Source of the DNA: Saussurea involucrata
Taxonomy: Eukaryota > Streptophyta > Magnoliopsida > Asterales > Asteraceae
DNA: 64,000 nucleotides
NCBI GenBank assembly: GCA_033807775.1
Contig: CM066326.1
Coordinates: 95,383,147-95,447,146, forward strand
Reading direction: 5' to 3'
In this document: positions 1 to 10,790 of the stretch, piece after piece
Numbering within the stretch: the first letter of the stretch is position 1
Layout: the number at the start of each line of letters is the position of its first letter
The notes under the pieces: generated by a model
Databases searched by the model: none
The model's input: only the letters and a program-made list of their open reading frames with translations
Told to the model about the DNA's origin: nothing
Position numbers and translations under genes: made by a program

Positions 1-129
1 CTCGTTGAGTTTTTGTTCAATTTGTCTAAGACAAGAGTAGTCATGTTGTAAAATTGACTCTTGTTCTCGGATTTCTAAAATCACTTCTTGATTTCTTGGA
101 ATTTTTGCTTGGATTTTTGAATCACCCAT
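1..129 (-). CDS. Small leader ORF 2, 5' part (copy A), cut by window edge
   Basis: The ATG (complement) is at 127-129. The first 43 codons match the 80-residue ORF 2 of the other copies (N-terminus MGDSKIQ). The rest lies outside the window. Function unknown; see 47226-47468. Confidence 0.75.
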   Translation of the reverse strand, partial: MGDSKIQAKIPRNQEVILEIREQESILQHDYSCLRQIEQKLNE

Positions 130-139
130 GACAAGAATT

Positions 140-391
140 TCAACAGATCACTAATTCGGATTTTAGTTCACGTTGATTTTTGAGCAAAATAGAGTATCCT
201 ATTTTTGCATTTTTTAGAACTTTAGAAATAATTTCTAAAGAAGGAGAATCAGACGGAGTCCAATTTGCCTTCAGATGCTCAGTAGCATTAATGAATTTTT
301 TCTGTCGATCAAGTTCGACATCTATCCATTTGATTTCTTCGATTCTTTTACTATTAAAAGAATTGAAGGACTGCATAGCAGAATCATTCAT
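140..391 (-). CDS. Small leader ORF 1 (83 aa), copy A
   Basis: Intact copy of the 83-residue ORF, starting MNDSAMQ and ending ELVIC. Its stop lies 10 nt before the start of ORF 2. Function unknown; described at 46964-47215. Confidence 0.75.
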   Translation of the reverse strand: MNDSAMQSFNSFNSKRIEEIKWIDVELDRQKKFINATEHLKANWTPSDSPSLEIISKVLKNAKIGYSILLKNQRELKSELVIC

Positions 392-1034
392 TTTTAGAAA
401 ACTAATTTTAAAAAGGTTTTGAAATATTTTTGAAACAAGAGAAAAATGTAAAATAGGGAGATATACCTGTTGTAGAATAAATGATTTTTATTCTTCCTGT
501 TTATGTAGAATAATGACTTGCCAGCCTGCGATTTTTAAATCTCGGTTGATATTTTCCTTAACGGCCACCTGCCTAGCAGTACTCTGTATCTTCTTTGAGA
601 TTTTATCGCTCTGTCACTTATCATGGTTTTTTCTGATAAAGAGGAAAGGAATAAAAAGACTTTTATTATACAACTGGTAGCCCGAAGGCTTCCTTATTTT
701 TACATCCTCTCTTGGAGGCTACTACTCACTATACATACTAAAAACTAAGAACATAAATTTTTGAGAGTGCTCTCAATTTTTGATGTCTCTAGACAGATAA
801 TTGTCTATGACCGAATGCCTTTCTCTAATGGGACGGCCTTCTTTTATAGACCAAACGAATACTGTTATTGTTTGAATTATTGATTAGTGGTGGAGCCCGC
901 TGGTAGTGCATTTCTCCATATTAGTTTTAATCAAAGTGGGCGGGGCCCATGCTTTTGAATTAATTTCCACCATTTAGTCGTAGTGGCTAAGTAATGGGTG
1001 GGACCCATTTTTCAATAATGCAGACGGTGCAATA
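392..1034 (-). promoter_or_regulatory. Pregenomic promoter and upstream leader, copy A
   Basis: Complement of the region described at 46321-46963. The TATA box (TATAAAA) is at 842-848. The leader poly(A) signal (AATAAA) is at 662-667, about 180 nt downstream. Confidence 0.8.
662..667 (-). terminator. Poly(A) signal, copy A leader
   Basis: AATAAA on the minus strand about 180 nt past the TATA box, the caulimovirus-like spacing that produces terminally redundant RNA. Confidence 0.6.
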
Positions 1035-2457
1035 TTAATTTGTCGTGGACGTCTCATCTTCTGTAGATGGATTCTCTTTGTCTGAATTATTGCACTCACA
1101 GAAGGTGCAATGATGATCCTCAAACAGCTGAGTAGCGTGTTTGCAGAAGCTTTGTTTGGTAGCGACGCTGGCATCGATACTGTTGCTCATGAACTGTTCT
1201 CCGAAGCTGGAGAGTTTCTTCATGTCTTCTTGGTTGGTGTTACTGAAACTCCAACTGGTGATTATGCAGTGTTTGTTGGCATAATTAACCTTCTTCTTTG
1301 TTGTTCCTGAGATAGTTTCGAGAACTTTTTCTGCCACTCCTTTTAGTCCGTTGACACGTACTGGATGCAGAATTTCTGTAAAAGAGATATCCTTATCTTC
1401 AAGAGGTTGAGACAGCTCTAATTCTTTTCTTGATTTGGCGAGGCCGATTTCAAGAAATTGGTAGGGATGATACCGGATTTCCTGTTGCCAGTCTGTAATC
1501 GAGCTGACGACATTGATGTAGAGGGGTTCATCCTTGGCTTTAAGAACTTTCTTTCGGAAATTCTTAATTGTTTCCACCATTAGTGCAGGGAAGAATTTTA
1601 ATTCTTGAAGAATTTTATGTTGTGGACTAATCCAGCCTGGAACGCTTGGAAGATTAGTTGTGGGTCTGCTCCTTCTAAGAAGTTGTACAGACTTTTGGAC
1701 TTCTTATCTGTGGTGTAGAACCTTTCAGATATAAAATCTTCTGCACATGCTGCTCGTGCTTTATTCCAAAGTGCTCGAAAATCATGGACCGAAAGAGGCT
1801 GATTTGCAAATTCTTCTTGGATTTCTCTTGGGATCAGGAATCTTTGATCTCTGTGTTCTTCTTTGGCCTGATGAATTTTAGGTCTGAGAAGAATCTTGTT
1901 GGGGGAGGTTCCTTCTTCGTAAGTTGCAAGACTGAGTCTAGCAGCTTCTTCTGTTCTGAACTTCCTTGATGTGGTTTTTCCTTTTTGCAGAGGGTCTCCA
2001 CAATACCCCAATCGGTGTGTATGCCTTTGTGTGGTCCTTTATAGATCACATAATATCTTGTCTGAGACATATCTTTTAAGGCTCCCAGATAATCTGGTAC
2101 GAGTCTTCGTTCCTGCATAGATTTGTTAGTTGACAAAGTTGTCATTTTGCTGAGTCCTTCAGCTGTGGGATTAGTATTAGATACCAATCTACTGGTTGTG
2201 TTCGAAGAACTAGGACCAGTATTATCCTTTATCATGCTTTTTAGCAAAGCATCAACTTTCAACGGATTTGTTGATTCTTTACCATGAGCCGTTTGCTCAG
2301 GAATAGCCTTTGATTTAAGACTTTCGTCTTTCGGTATTTTGGTTACCGTTGTGAAGCTTTCATGAAGCTTAATTTTTTGCTCAATAACTGAAATCTGAGC
2401 TTCATACTCTATCTGGAGTATTTTCTTTTTCATCCTCAGTGTATCGAGGTCTTCCAT
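1035..2457 (-). pseudogene. TAV: TAV (transactivator/viroplasmin), copy A, frameshifted
   Basis: The start ATG is at 2457 and the stop at 1035. A one-base loss near 1984 shifts the frame after the viroplasmin core. A rearranged patch at about 1612-1622, net 10 nt shorter than in other copies, shifts it again. Three open stretches remain (1834-2457, 1598-2011, 1035-1580). Decayed. Confidence 0.9.
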
Positions 2458-2480
2458 TTTTCAAAGTTTAGTTGAAAAAG

Positions 2481-2509
2481 TTTTTCTCTCTATCTCCCCC
2501 TCTCTTTTT
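2481..2509 (-). promoter_or_regulatory. Polypurine tract (plus-strand primer), copy A
   Basis: A 29-nt purine tract with core GAGAGGGGGAG on the minus strand between POL and TAV. See 44835-44863. Confidence 0.6.
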
Positions 2510-2593
2510 GTAGGTGAATTGGTGAAGAAAGCGTCGTGAGGATCGTTTCTCTTATAGGGCTCAAGAGGAGCTTGGATGATGTCATGGGTGACA

Positions 2594-3362
2594 TCAATGA
2601 TTCTGGAAATCTCTCGTGAGGCAGTCGGCCAAAACGTTCTTTTCTCCAGAAAGATGCTCAACAGTGAAAGAGTACCTGCTGAACCATGATTGCCATCGTA
2701 TTTGACGACCTTGTTTGCTATCTCCTGTAATGTTAGTACGTAGGAAATATGTAAAATTTTTATTGTCTGTACGTACCAAAAAGGTAACTGGTGTAAGATA
2801 CGCACTAAATTTTGTAATCACTCTTTTAACTGCGAGTAATTCTTTTTCATTGCTATGGTAATTTTTCTCAGCGGCTTTGAAGCTACCTGAACTATACCTG
2901 CAAATTTTTTCAATTTGATCGGAGGTTTTTGCCTTTAAAACTCCTCCCCAAAATTCGTCGGACGCATCGGTCTCGATTATTAAATTATCTTCTTTTAAAG
3001 GAAGATATAATTTAGGAAAAACAGTAAGATTTTTCTTGATCTTTTTGATGTAATCTGTGTCGGATTGTGTCCAATTCCAGGTTACATCTTTTTTGAGTTT
3101 GCCTTGAAGGGGCTTTCTCATGACTGCAAGTTTTTCGATATAAGTTTCAGCGTATGTTAAAACGCCTAAAATCTTTGCAGTTGTTTTTTATCTTCTAGAA
3201 CATTTGGAAACTTATGAAGATGTTCTAGGATATGTTTCTGAGGACTATGAGTCCCTTGATCTATTTCTAGACCGAGAAAATTAATCTTTGTTTTAAAAAG
3301 ATTAGCTTTCTTTTTAGAAAGAATTATTCCAAATTTTGAAATGTTATTTAGAACTTTTAAAA
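2594..3362 (-). pseudogene. POL: POL C-terminal fragment (RT end and RNase H), copy A
   Basis: Only the 3' end of POL is present. The RNase H motif ETDAS and the downstream NEKELLAV and RTDNKNF blocks are readable. One A is missing near 3170 compared with other copies, so the upstream part is out of frame. The fragment ends at the 3362 junction. Confidence 0.88.
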
Positions 3363-3581
3363 TCCATAAAAGAAAATCATTTTAGTGAAATCACTAATGA
3401 TAATATAAGTTGGGCTTTAGATATCTCCAAAAACAAGAGCCTTTATGGAGAAAGACCCACTTTACAAGAAGACCAACCTCTTGAAAAACCTAGATCCTCT
3501 ACAACCAGAGAAATGGTTAAATCCATATCTAGAAAGATTGACTTTATAAGCCTTACACTCAAGGATATAACAGGACCATGA
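3363..3581 (+). pseudogene. MP: MP C-terminal fragment
   Basis: Matches the last 72 residues of MP with its normal TGA, which overlaps the VAP start as ATGA. Everything upstream is lost at the junction with copy A POL. Confidence 0.88.
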
Positions 3582-3904
3582 GTTTAGAACGACTTAGAGA
3601 AGATGTTCTAAATCTTTCACAAAAAATGGATATTATCTTAACCAGGATTGATACTCTTATCAGTAATGGTTCAGATACGATTTCCGAAATTGAAGTTGCC
3701 TCTGCAAAAACAATTACGGACATCTCTAAGATTGTTTCAGAACAAAAATTGGCATGCTGCACCTGCAACAAGGAAGAAAAATCAGGAAAGTACAAAAACC
3801 TGAAATTTTATTCCCCGCCAAATATTGAAGAAACAATTGGAAACAAAAACCTAGTTATAAGCAAAAGAGATCATTCTCAGCTTGTAATATGGCCAGCCAA
3901 GTAA
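3578..3904 (+). CDS. VAP: VAP (virion-associated protein), isolated fragment copy
   Basis: Intact 108-residue ORF identical in plan to those at 12794 and 48846. It survives between truncated MP and CP, so on its own it is a leftover of rearrangement. Confidence 0.8.
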   Translation: MSLERLREDVLNLSQKMDIILTRIDTLISNGSDTISEIEVASAKTITDISKIVSEQKLACCTCNKEEKSGKYKNLKFYSPPNIEETIGNKNLVISKRDHSQLVIWPAK

Positions 3905-4035
3905 CGAGTCCAATCTCCGAAAGGCTAGAAAACTTCTTCTTTAATAACATTGATCTCTGCGATCAAAAGTTTATGAAGCTTATCACCTTAAGCGAAGAAG
4001 AATGTGAAAAGAAATACAAAGAAGAAATCCAATAA
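3889..4035 (+). pseudogene. CP: CP N-terminal stub
   Basis: CP starts at its usual ATG, overlapping the VAP end by 16 nt. It keeps 46 codons to about 4026, then runs into small-ORF-3 sequence and stops at 4033-4035. Confidence 0.85.
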
Positions 4036-4121
4036 ATCGAAAAGGATTTATTAAAGAAAATATTAAAGAGCTTAATTCAAATATTTTACAGCTCAGCAAA
4101 AAGATTATACCTTGCGTTTAA
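4031..4121 (+). pseudogene. Small leader ORF 3, 3' fragment
   Basis: About the last 30 codons of the 82-residue ORF (ending IIPCV) on the plus strand. Leader sequence follows to 4188. Confidence 0.75.
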
Positions 4122-4188
4122 AATGACAAGATATTTTCTTATTTCTAACCCTAATTTTAGGTTTATGCTCCAGCAAACCTTTAACCTG

Positions 4189-4357
4189 TTCGATTTATTA
4201 GAAGGAGTATAAACTCTCTTTGAGAAAACGGATCAAATCTTAACTCTTCGATCTCATCCAAAGTTGTTTGTAAATTAGTTTTTTCAAGTTCAATAAGAAT
4301 TTCAAGTTCTTGAATTTCTTCTTGAATTTGTTGATTCCAATTTTTTACAGAAAACAT
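4189..4357 (-). pseudogene. Small leader ORF 3, truncated, copy B
   Basis: The ATG is at 4355-4357. After 56 codons the ORF is cut at the inverted junction with fragment A2, so its C-terminus is missing. Confidence 0.75.
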
Positions 4358-4366
4358 AATGGAATC

Positions 4367-4609
4367 TTAGCAAATGACAAGCCTGGCTTTGTCATGTTTT
4401 AGGAGTTGCTCTCTAGTTCTAATAGTAGACAAGACATTGTTTCTTATTTCTTCCCAAAAAGGTCTATATTTTTCACAACCCTCGTTGAGTTTTTGTTCAA
4501 TTTGTCTAAGACAAGAGTAGTCATGTTGTAAAATTGACTCTTGTTCTCGGATTTCTAAAATCACTTCTTGATTTCTTGGAATTTTTGCTTGGATTTTTGA
4601 ATCACCCAT
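4367..4609 (-). CDS. Small leader ORF 2 (80 aa), copy B
   Basis: Intact 80-residue ORF. Its start is 10 nt after the ORF 1 stop and its stop is 9 nt before the ORF 3 start. Described at 47226-47468. Confidence 0.75.
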   Translation of the reverse strand: MGDSKIQAKIPRNQEVILEIREQESILQHDYSCLRQIEQKLNEGCEKYRPFWEEIRNNVLSTIRTREQLLKHDKARLVIC

Positions 4610-4619
4610 GGCAAGAATT

Positions 4620-4871
4620 TCAACAGATCACTAATTCGGATTTTAGTTCACGTTGATTTTTGAGCAAAATAGAGTATCCTATTTTTGCATTTTTTAGAAC
4701 TTTAGAAATAATTTCTAAAGAAGGAGAATCAGACGGAGTCCAATTTGCCTTCAGATGCTCAGTAGCATTAATGAATTTTTTCTGTCGATCAAGTTCGACA
4801 TCTATCCATTTGATTTCTTCGATTCTTTTACTATTAAAAGAATTGAAGGACTGCATAGCAGAATCATTCAT
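4620..4871 (-). CDS. Small leader ORF 1 (83 aa), copy B
   Basis: Intact 83-residue ORF, same sequence as copy A. Described at 46964-47215. Confidence 0.75.
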   Translation of the reverse strand: MNDSAMQSFNSFNSKRIEEIKWIDVELDRQKKFINATEHLKANWTPSDSPSLEIISKVLKNAKIGYSILLKNQRELKSELVIC

Positions 4872-5514
4872 TTTTAGAAAACTAATTTTAAAAAGGTTTT
4901 GAAATATTTTTGAAACAAGAGAAAAATGTAAAATAGGGAGATATACCTGTTGTAGAATAAATGATTTTTATTCTTCCTGTTTATGTAGAATAATGACTTG
5001 CCAGCCTGCGATTTTTAAATCTCGGTTGATATTTTCCTTAACGGCCACCTGCCTAGCAGTACTCTGTATCTTCTTTGAGATTTTATCGCTCTGTCACTTA
5101 TCATGGTTTTTTCTGATAAAGAGGAAAGGAATAAAAAGACTTTTATTATACAACTGGTAGCCCGAAGGCTTCCTTATTTTTACATCCTCTCTTGGAGGCT
5201 ACTACTCACTATACATACTGAAAACTAAGAACATAAATTTTTGAGAGTGCTCTCAATTTTTGATGTCTCTAGACAGATAATTGTCCAAGACCGAATGCCT
5301 TTCTCTAATGGGACGACCTTCTTTTATAGACCAAACGAATACTGTTATTGTTTGAATTATTGATTAGTGGTGGAGCCCGCTGGTAGTGCATTTCTCCATA
5401 TTAGTTTTAATCAAAGTAGGCGGGGCCCATGCTTTTGAATTAATTTCCACCATTTAGTCGTAGTGGCTAAGTAATGGGTGGGACCCATTTTTCAATAATG
5501 CAGAAGGTGCAGTA
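4872..5514 (-). promoter_or_regulatory. Pregenomic promoter and upstream leader, copy B
   Basis: Complement of the layout described at 46321-46963. The TATA box is at 5322-5328 and the leader poly(A) signal at 5142-5147. Confidence 0.8.
5142..5147 (-). terminator. Poly(A) signal, copy B leader
   Basis: AATAAA on the minus strand, 180 nt downstream of the TATA box. Confidence 0.6.
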
Positions 5515-6948
5515 TTAATTTGTCGTGGACGTCTCATCTTCTGTAGATGGATTCTCTTTGTCTGAATTATTGCACTCACAGAAGGTGCAATGATGATCCT
5601 CAAACAGCTGAGTAGCGTGTTTGCAGAAGCTTTGTTTGGTAGCGACGCTGGCATCGATACTGTTGCTCATGAACTGTTCTCCGAAGCTGGAGAGTTTCTT
5701 CATGTCTTCTTGGTTGGTGTTACTGAAACTCCAACTGGTGATTATGCAGTGTTTGTTAGCATAATTAACCTTCTTCTTTGTTGTTCCTGAGATAGTTTCG
5801 AGAACTTTTTCTGCCACTCCTTTTAGTCCGTTGACACGTACTGGATGCAGAATTTCTGTAAAAGAGATATCCTTATCTTCAAGAGGTTGAGACAGCTCTA
5901 ATTCTTTTCTTGATTTGGCGAGGCCGATTTCAAGAAATTGGTAGGGATGATACCGGATTTCCTGTTGCCAGTCTGTAATCGAGCTGACGACATTGAAGTA
6001 GAGGGGTTCATCCTTGGCTTTAAGAACTTTCTTTCGGAAATTCTTAATTGTTTCCACCATTAGTGCAGGGAAGAATTTTAATTCTTGTAGGTTGCAGCTA
6101 GGGTAGATGTTGTGGACTAATCCAGCCTGGAACGCTTGGAAGATTAGTTGTGGGTCTGCTCCTTCTAAGAAGTTGTACAGACTTTTGGACTTCTTATCTG
6201 TGGTGTAGAACCTTTCAGATATAAAATTTTCTGCACATGCTGCTCGTGCTTTATTCCAAAGTGCTCGAAAATCATGGACCGAAAGAGGCTGATTTGCAAA
6301 TTCTTCTTGGATTTCTCTTGGGATCAGGAATCTTTGATCTCTGTGTTCTTCTTTGGCCTGATGAATGTTAGGTCTGAGAAGAATCTTGTTGGGGGAGGTT
6401 CCTTCTTCGTAAGTTGCAAGACTGAGTCTAGCAGCTTCTTCTGTTCTGAACTTCCTTGATGTGGTTTTTCCTTCTTTGCAGAGGGTCTCCACAATACCCC
6501 AATCGGTGTGTATGCCTTTGTGTGGTCCTTTATAGATCACATAATATCTTGTCTGAGACATATCTTTTAAGGCTCCCAGATAATCTGGTACGAGTCTTCG
6601 TTCCTGCATAGATTTGTTAGTTGACAAAGTTGTCATTTTGCTGAGTCCTTCAGCTGTGGGATTAGTATTAGATACCAATCTACTGGTTGTGTTCGAAGAA
6701 CTAGGACCAGTATTATCCTTTATCATGCTTTTTAGCAAAGCATCAGCTTTCAACGGATTTGTTGATTCTTTACCATGAGCCGTTTGCTCAGGAATAGCCT
6801 TTGATTTAAGACTTTCGTCTTCCGGTATTTTGGTTACCGTTGTGAAGCTTTCATGAAGCTTAATTTTTTGCTCAATAACTGAAATCTGAGCTTCATACTC
6901 CATCTGGAGTATTTTCTTTTTCATCCTCAGTGTATCGAGGTCTTCCAT
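5515..6948 (-). CDS. TAV: TAV (transactivator/viroplasmin), copy B, open
   Basis: Full 477-residue frame from ATG 6948 to stop 5515, with the viroplasmin core around residues 135-185 and the Cys/His-rich tail. Private differences include Met for Ile in ILQIEYE and Phe for Ile in PLYINVV. Described at 44887-46320. Confidence 0.92.
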   Translation of the reverse strand: MEDLDTLRMKKKILQMEYEAQISVIEQKIKLHESFTTVTKIPEDESLKSKAIPEQTAHGKESTNPLKADALLKSMIKDNTGPSSSNTTSRLVSNTNPTAEGLSKMTTLSTNKSMQERRLVPDYLGALKDMSQTRYYVIYKGPHKGIHTDWGIVETLCKEGKTTSRKFRTEEAARLSLATYEEGTSPNKILLRPNIHQAKEEHRDQRFLIPREIQEEFANQPLSVHDFRALWNKARAACAENFISERFYTTDKKSKSLYNFLEGADPQLIFQAFQAGLVHNIYPSCNLQELKFFPALMVETIKNFRKKVLKAKDEPLYFNVVSSITDWQQEIRYHPYQFLEIGLAKSRKELELSQPLEDKDISFTEILHPVRVNGLKGVAEKVLETISGTTKKKVNYANKHCIITSWSFSNTNQEDMKKLSSFGEQFMSNSIDASVATKQSFCKHATQLFEDHHCTFCECNNSDKENPSTEDETSTTN

Positions 6949-6971
6949 TTTTCAAAGTTTAGTTGAAAAAG

Positions 6972-7000
6972 TTTTTCTCTCTATCTCCCCCTCTCTTTTT
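6972..7000 (-). promoter_or_regulatory. Polypurine tract, copy B
   Basis: A 29-nt purine tract on the minus strand between POL and TAV, same core as the other copies. Confidence 0.6.
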
Positions 7001-7072
7001 GTAGGTGAATTGGTGAAGAAAGCGTCGTGAGAATCGTTTCTCTTATAGGGCTCAAGAGGAGCTTGGATGATG

Positions 7073-9184
7073 TCATGGGTGACATCCATGATTCTGGAAA
7101 TCTCTCGTGAGGCAGTCGGCCAAAACGTTCTTTTCTCCAGAAAGATGCTCAACAGTGAAAGAGTACCTGCTGAACCATGATTGCCATCGTATTTGACGAC
7201 CTTGTTTGCTATCTCCTGTAATGTTAGTACGTAGGAAATATGTAAAATTTTTATTGTCTGTACGTACCAAAAAGGTAACTGGTGTAAGATACGCACTAAA
7301 TTTTGTAATCACTCTTTTAACTGCGAGTAATTCTTTTTCATTGCTATGGAAATTTTTCTCAGCGGCTTTGAAGCTACCTGAACTATACCTGCAAATTTTT
7401 TCAATTTGATCGGAGGTTTTTGCCTTTAAAACTCCTCCCCAAAATTCGTCGGACGCATCGGTCTCGATTATTAAATTATCTTCTTTTAAAGGAAGATATA
7501 ATTTAGGAAAAACAGTAAGATTTTTCTTGATCTTTTTGATGTAATCTGTGTCGGATTGTGTCCATTTGCCTTGAAGGGGCTTTCTCATGACTGCAAGTTT
7601 TTCGATATAAGTTTCAGCGTATGTTAAAACGCCTAAAAATCTTTGCAGTTGTTTTTTATCTTCTAGAACATTTGGAAACTTATGAAGATGTTCTAGGATA
7701 TGTTTCTGAGGACTATGAGTCCCTTGATCTATTTCTAGACCGAGAAAATTAATCTTTGTTTTAAAAAGATTAGCTTTCTTTTTAGAAAGAATTATTCCAA
7801 ATTTTGAAATGTTATTTAGAACTTTTAAAACATGAAAATAGTGATCTCTTTCGTTATTGCTGAAAACGATGATGTCATCAACATAAACAGTGCAAAATCC
7901 TTCTAAACCTCTGAGAGCATTTTGCATATGTCTTTGAAAGATACTTGGAGCTTGTTTTAACCCGAAGGGTACAACTCTCCATTGGTAATGGCCATCCGGA
8001 CAAGTGAATGCTGTTAAGAGCTGAGAATCTTCATCCAGTAGTACCTGCCAAAACCCAGACTTGCAATCGAAAGTGGAAAATATAATTTTTCCTCTTAAGA
8101 GTGTTAGTAATTCCTGCATGTTAGGAAGATTATGAGAGTCTCCTATGGTTGCAGTGTTGATGGCTTTATAATTAACCACCATTCTTTTATTTCCTCGTCG
8201 TTTTTCGGCTTCGTTTTCAACTAAAAAGGCCGGGGACATGTGAGGTGATTTTGATTCTTTGATCAAATTCATTTGTAAGAGTTCTTTTATCTGTTTAGAG
8301 AACTCTTCTCTGTCTTGAGGTGAGTACTTCATTGGTTTTACTCTTACAACCGTATTAGGGTTTATGAGTTTTATTGATGCCTTCATCCAACCTTTAGTTT
8401 TCTGAGGATCAATAGGGTTTTCTGAACAGACTTTTTCTAAGGTCTCTTCTATGGTTCTAAACCTGTCTATGTCTAAAAGATAGGCTTTATCTAAATTTTC
8501 CTGGGTAATATTCATTCCTGGGATTGGTTTAGTTTTTGAATCTTTTTTCATAGATTCTAAGAAGCCGGGTTTTCCAAGGCTGAATGCTTTGGTTACCTTT
8601 TGAATTATGACAATTTCCTTGTTAAGATGGAAAGCTATCATGTCAGGCCATTGTATAAAAGGGCCATATAATTGACAGAAGTTGTTGCCAATTATTAAAT
8701 CAATACCAGAATCTTGTTGGTAGATTGTTGGGAAGTTAAAAGCTTCTCCTGCAAATTCTATAGAAAGGTTTCTACAGACTTTGTTGATTATTATCGTCTT
8801 TTTGTCGGCGATAGTAGCTTTTATCTCTCTAAGAGAATTTTCCCAGAAGTCATTAGGGATGACTTCTTTGCTAGCAAGACAGAGTGAAGCACCTGTGTCT
8901 ACATAGCAGTGTAATTTAAATTTCTTATAACCTTTGAAGTTAAGGGTACCAGAAATATAAATTGAGTTTGGATTCGTTATATTTTTTAATGAATCCTGAG
9001 TTTTTTGAAGATTTAGACAAAAGTTTTTGTCTTCCTCCCCCTCCCATAAAATTTGCGGGATGCTATTCAGATTCGTCTGATTCATCTGTACTTTCTTCCT
9101 CAGAGCTTGTGTAGTCTGAAAGAATTTGTACTTTGTGAACCTGCTGTTCACCTTCATAGATCTCTTCAAGGGGTTCATAACCAT
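7073..9184 (-). pseudogene. POL: POL (protease-RT-RNase H), copy B, internally deleted
   Basis: The frame is open but altered. A 24-nt deletion near 7565 removes eight residues between the RT and RNase H domains. The normal stop TGA is changed to GGA, so the frame runs a few codons on to 7073. The DTG, YVDD and ETDAS motifs are all present. I start it at the first ATG (9184). Likely impaired, though no frame is lost. Confidence 0.85.
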
Positions 9185-10479
9185 CTTTAATGGCGGTTTC
9201 AATTATCTTGATTTTATCAGGATATTGTTTTCTATTTGGGCACTCATTTGCATAGTGACCTTCTTCACTGCAAATCCAGCATCTGCATTTCTTCTTACCT
9301 TGTGGACAATTCTTGTCTGGAGGTCTTTTGTCAAATCCCTTCGAGGATTTTTTGAAGTACTTACCTGGGGAAAATCGTTTTTTTTCTTTTCCAGGTTGTT
9401 TTGGACTTCTTTTTGGACCTTCTGTAGTTCTTTTTCTTGAACTCGTAAGTCTTTTTTCCAATGTTTAGATCTTGGAAGTCTCCAACTGTTTTGCAGCACC
9501 TGATGCTTAAGTTTTTCAACTTCTTTTGTTGGTATCTGTCGTTACAGATCTTCGTGATTTCCTCTTTTGCAATCCTTGTTGCAAGGGCGAGACTCATTTT
9601 TGTCATTTGACTTGTTGCTTCTGTTCGCCATCTTTCTAGGCATTGATCTCCGATTATTGGGAGTTTCATGAGGTAGGCTGTTATCCATTGCTCATATTCG
9701 TTGGCCCAAGGGATATCATAGAGATTCTTCTCATAGATACAAGTAAATTTATCAAGATGACAAATTTGTGAAAGCTGAACCTTTGTGAGGTTGGCTCTTG
9801 CCTTTTCAGCCTTTTTTTGTATTTCTGAAAGTTCGTTATTCAGAAAGTCTTTTCCGAGGAAAACTGTATAAAACATATTTATAATTCCTCTAAAGAAATC
9901 TAGACCGTGGAGGTCTTGTTGCCATTCAAACATTTTTACTTGGCTTTGTACAATGCCGCTGGTTTTATGCTCAATGAGAGTTAAAACTGCCTTATAATCT
10001 TTAAGATCATCAATATTGGTTTGAATGATCAATGAGATTTCTGTAGACCATCTTTTGATGATTTCTTCTCTTTCATCTAAATCTGTTATGCAATCTAGAT
10101 TTAGGATGCCGATAGGTATGGCTGAGTTTGTAGGGTTAGGAATTCCTCTATGCATAGGCATGGAGAATTCTGCTGGCCTCCTTCTTCTTCTTCCTCCACC
10201 TTGAGAAGTACTTACGTATTCTTGCTCATCATCTGATAGATCTTCAAATCTAACCTTTTTAAGGTTTGTATTTTTTCCTTCAGAATCAGATTCAGTATCT
10301 GGTTCTTTGATTTTGAAAAGGTATTCATCGAAGAGCTGTGGTTCTTCTTTGTATTTCTTTTCACATTCTTCTTCGCTTAAGGTGATAAGCTTCATAAACT
10401 TTTGATCGCAGAGATCAATGTTATTAAAGAAGAAGTTTTCTAGCCTTTCGGAGATTGGACTCGTTACTTGGCTGGCCAT
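9063..10479 (-). pseudogene. CP: CP (coat protein), copy B, frameshifted
   Basis: The frame from ATG 10479 is open through the core but is two bases short in the A-rich run at about 9379-9389. The zinc knuckle and acidic tail are then read in another frame. Copy C is broken in the same run by a different length. Confidence 0.92.
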
Positions 10480-10790
10480 ATTACAAGCTGAGAATGATCT
10501 CTTTTGCTTATAACTAGGTTTTTGTTTCCAATTGTTTCTTCAATATTTGGCGGGGAATAAAATTTCAGGTTTTTGTACTTTCCTGATTTTTCTTCCTTGT
10601 TGCAGGTGCAGCATGCCAATTTTTGTTCTGAAACAATCTTAGAGATGTCCGTAATTGTTTTTGCAGAGGCAACTTCAATTTCGGAAATCGTATCTGAACC
10701 ATTACTGATAAGAGTATCAATCCTGGTTAAGATAATATCCATTTTTTGTGAAAGATTTAGAACATCTTCTCTAAGTCGTTCTAAACTCAT
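10464..10790 (-). CDS. VAP: VAP (virion-associated protein), copy B
   Basis: Intact 108-residue ORF. It overlaps the MP stop by ATGA and the CP start by 16 nt. Described at 12794-13120. Confidence 0.85.
   Translation of the reverse strand: MSLERLREDVLNLSQKMDIILTRIDTLISNGSDTISEIEVASAKTITDISKIVSEQKLACCTCNKEEKSGKYKNLKFYSPPNIEETIGNKNLVISKRDHSQLVIWPAK

Larger units (their letters stand above)
1..3362 (-). mobile_element. Endogenous pararetrovirus copy A (partial)
   Basis: This minus-strand segment carries, in viral order, the C-terminal part of POL, PPT, TAV, promoter, leader and small ORFs 1 and 2. It is cut by the window edge on the left. On the right it ends inside POL at about 3362, where it joins plus-strand MP sequence through about one shared base. 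TAV and POL are both frameshifted. Confidence 0.93.
3363..4188 (+). mobile_element. Mosaic viral fragments A2
   Basis: Two plus-strand viral pieces are joined. 3363-4026 carries the MP 3' end, VAP and the first 46 CP codons. 4031-4188 carries the end of small ORF 3 and its downstream leader. The join at 4027-4030 has four bases matching neither side. The block ends at 4187-4189 where copy B begins on the opposite strand. Confidence 0.88.

Noticed and set aside
4660..4902. 80-codon frame antisense to small ORF 1, and similar 61-66-codon frames antisense to TAV
   Set aside because: Shadows of the sense genes; they vanish or persist exactly with the sense sequence.
9126..9440. Opposite-strand frames inside CP (such as 104-114 codons with hydrophobic stretches)
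   Set aside because: They mirror the CP basic/zinc region, recur only as its antisense and have no start context of their own.
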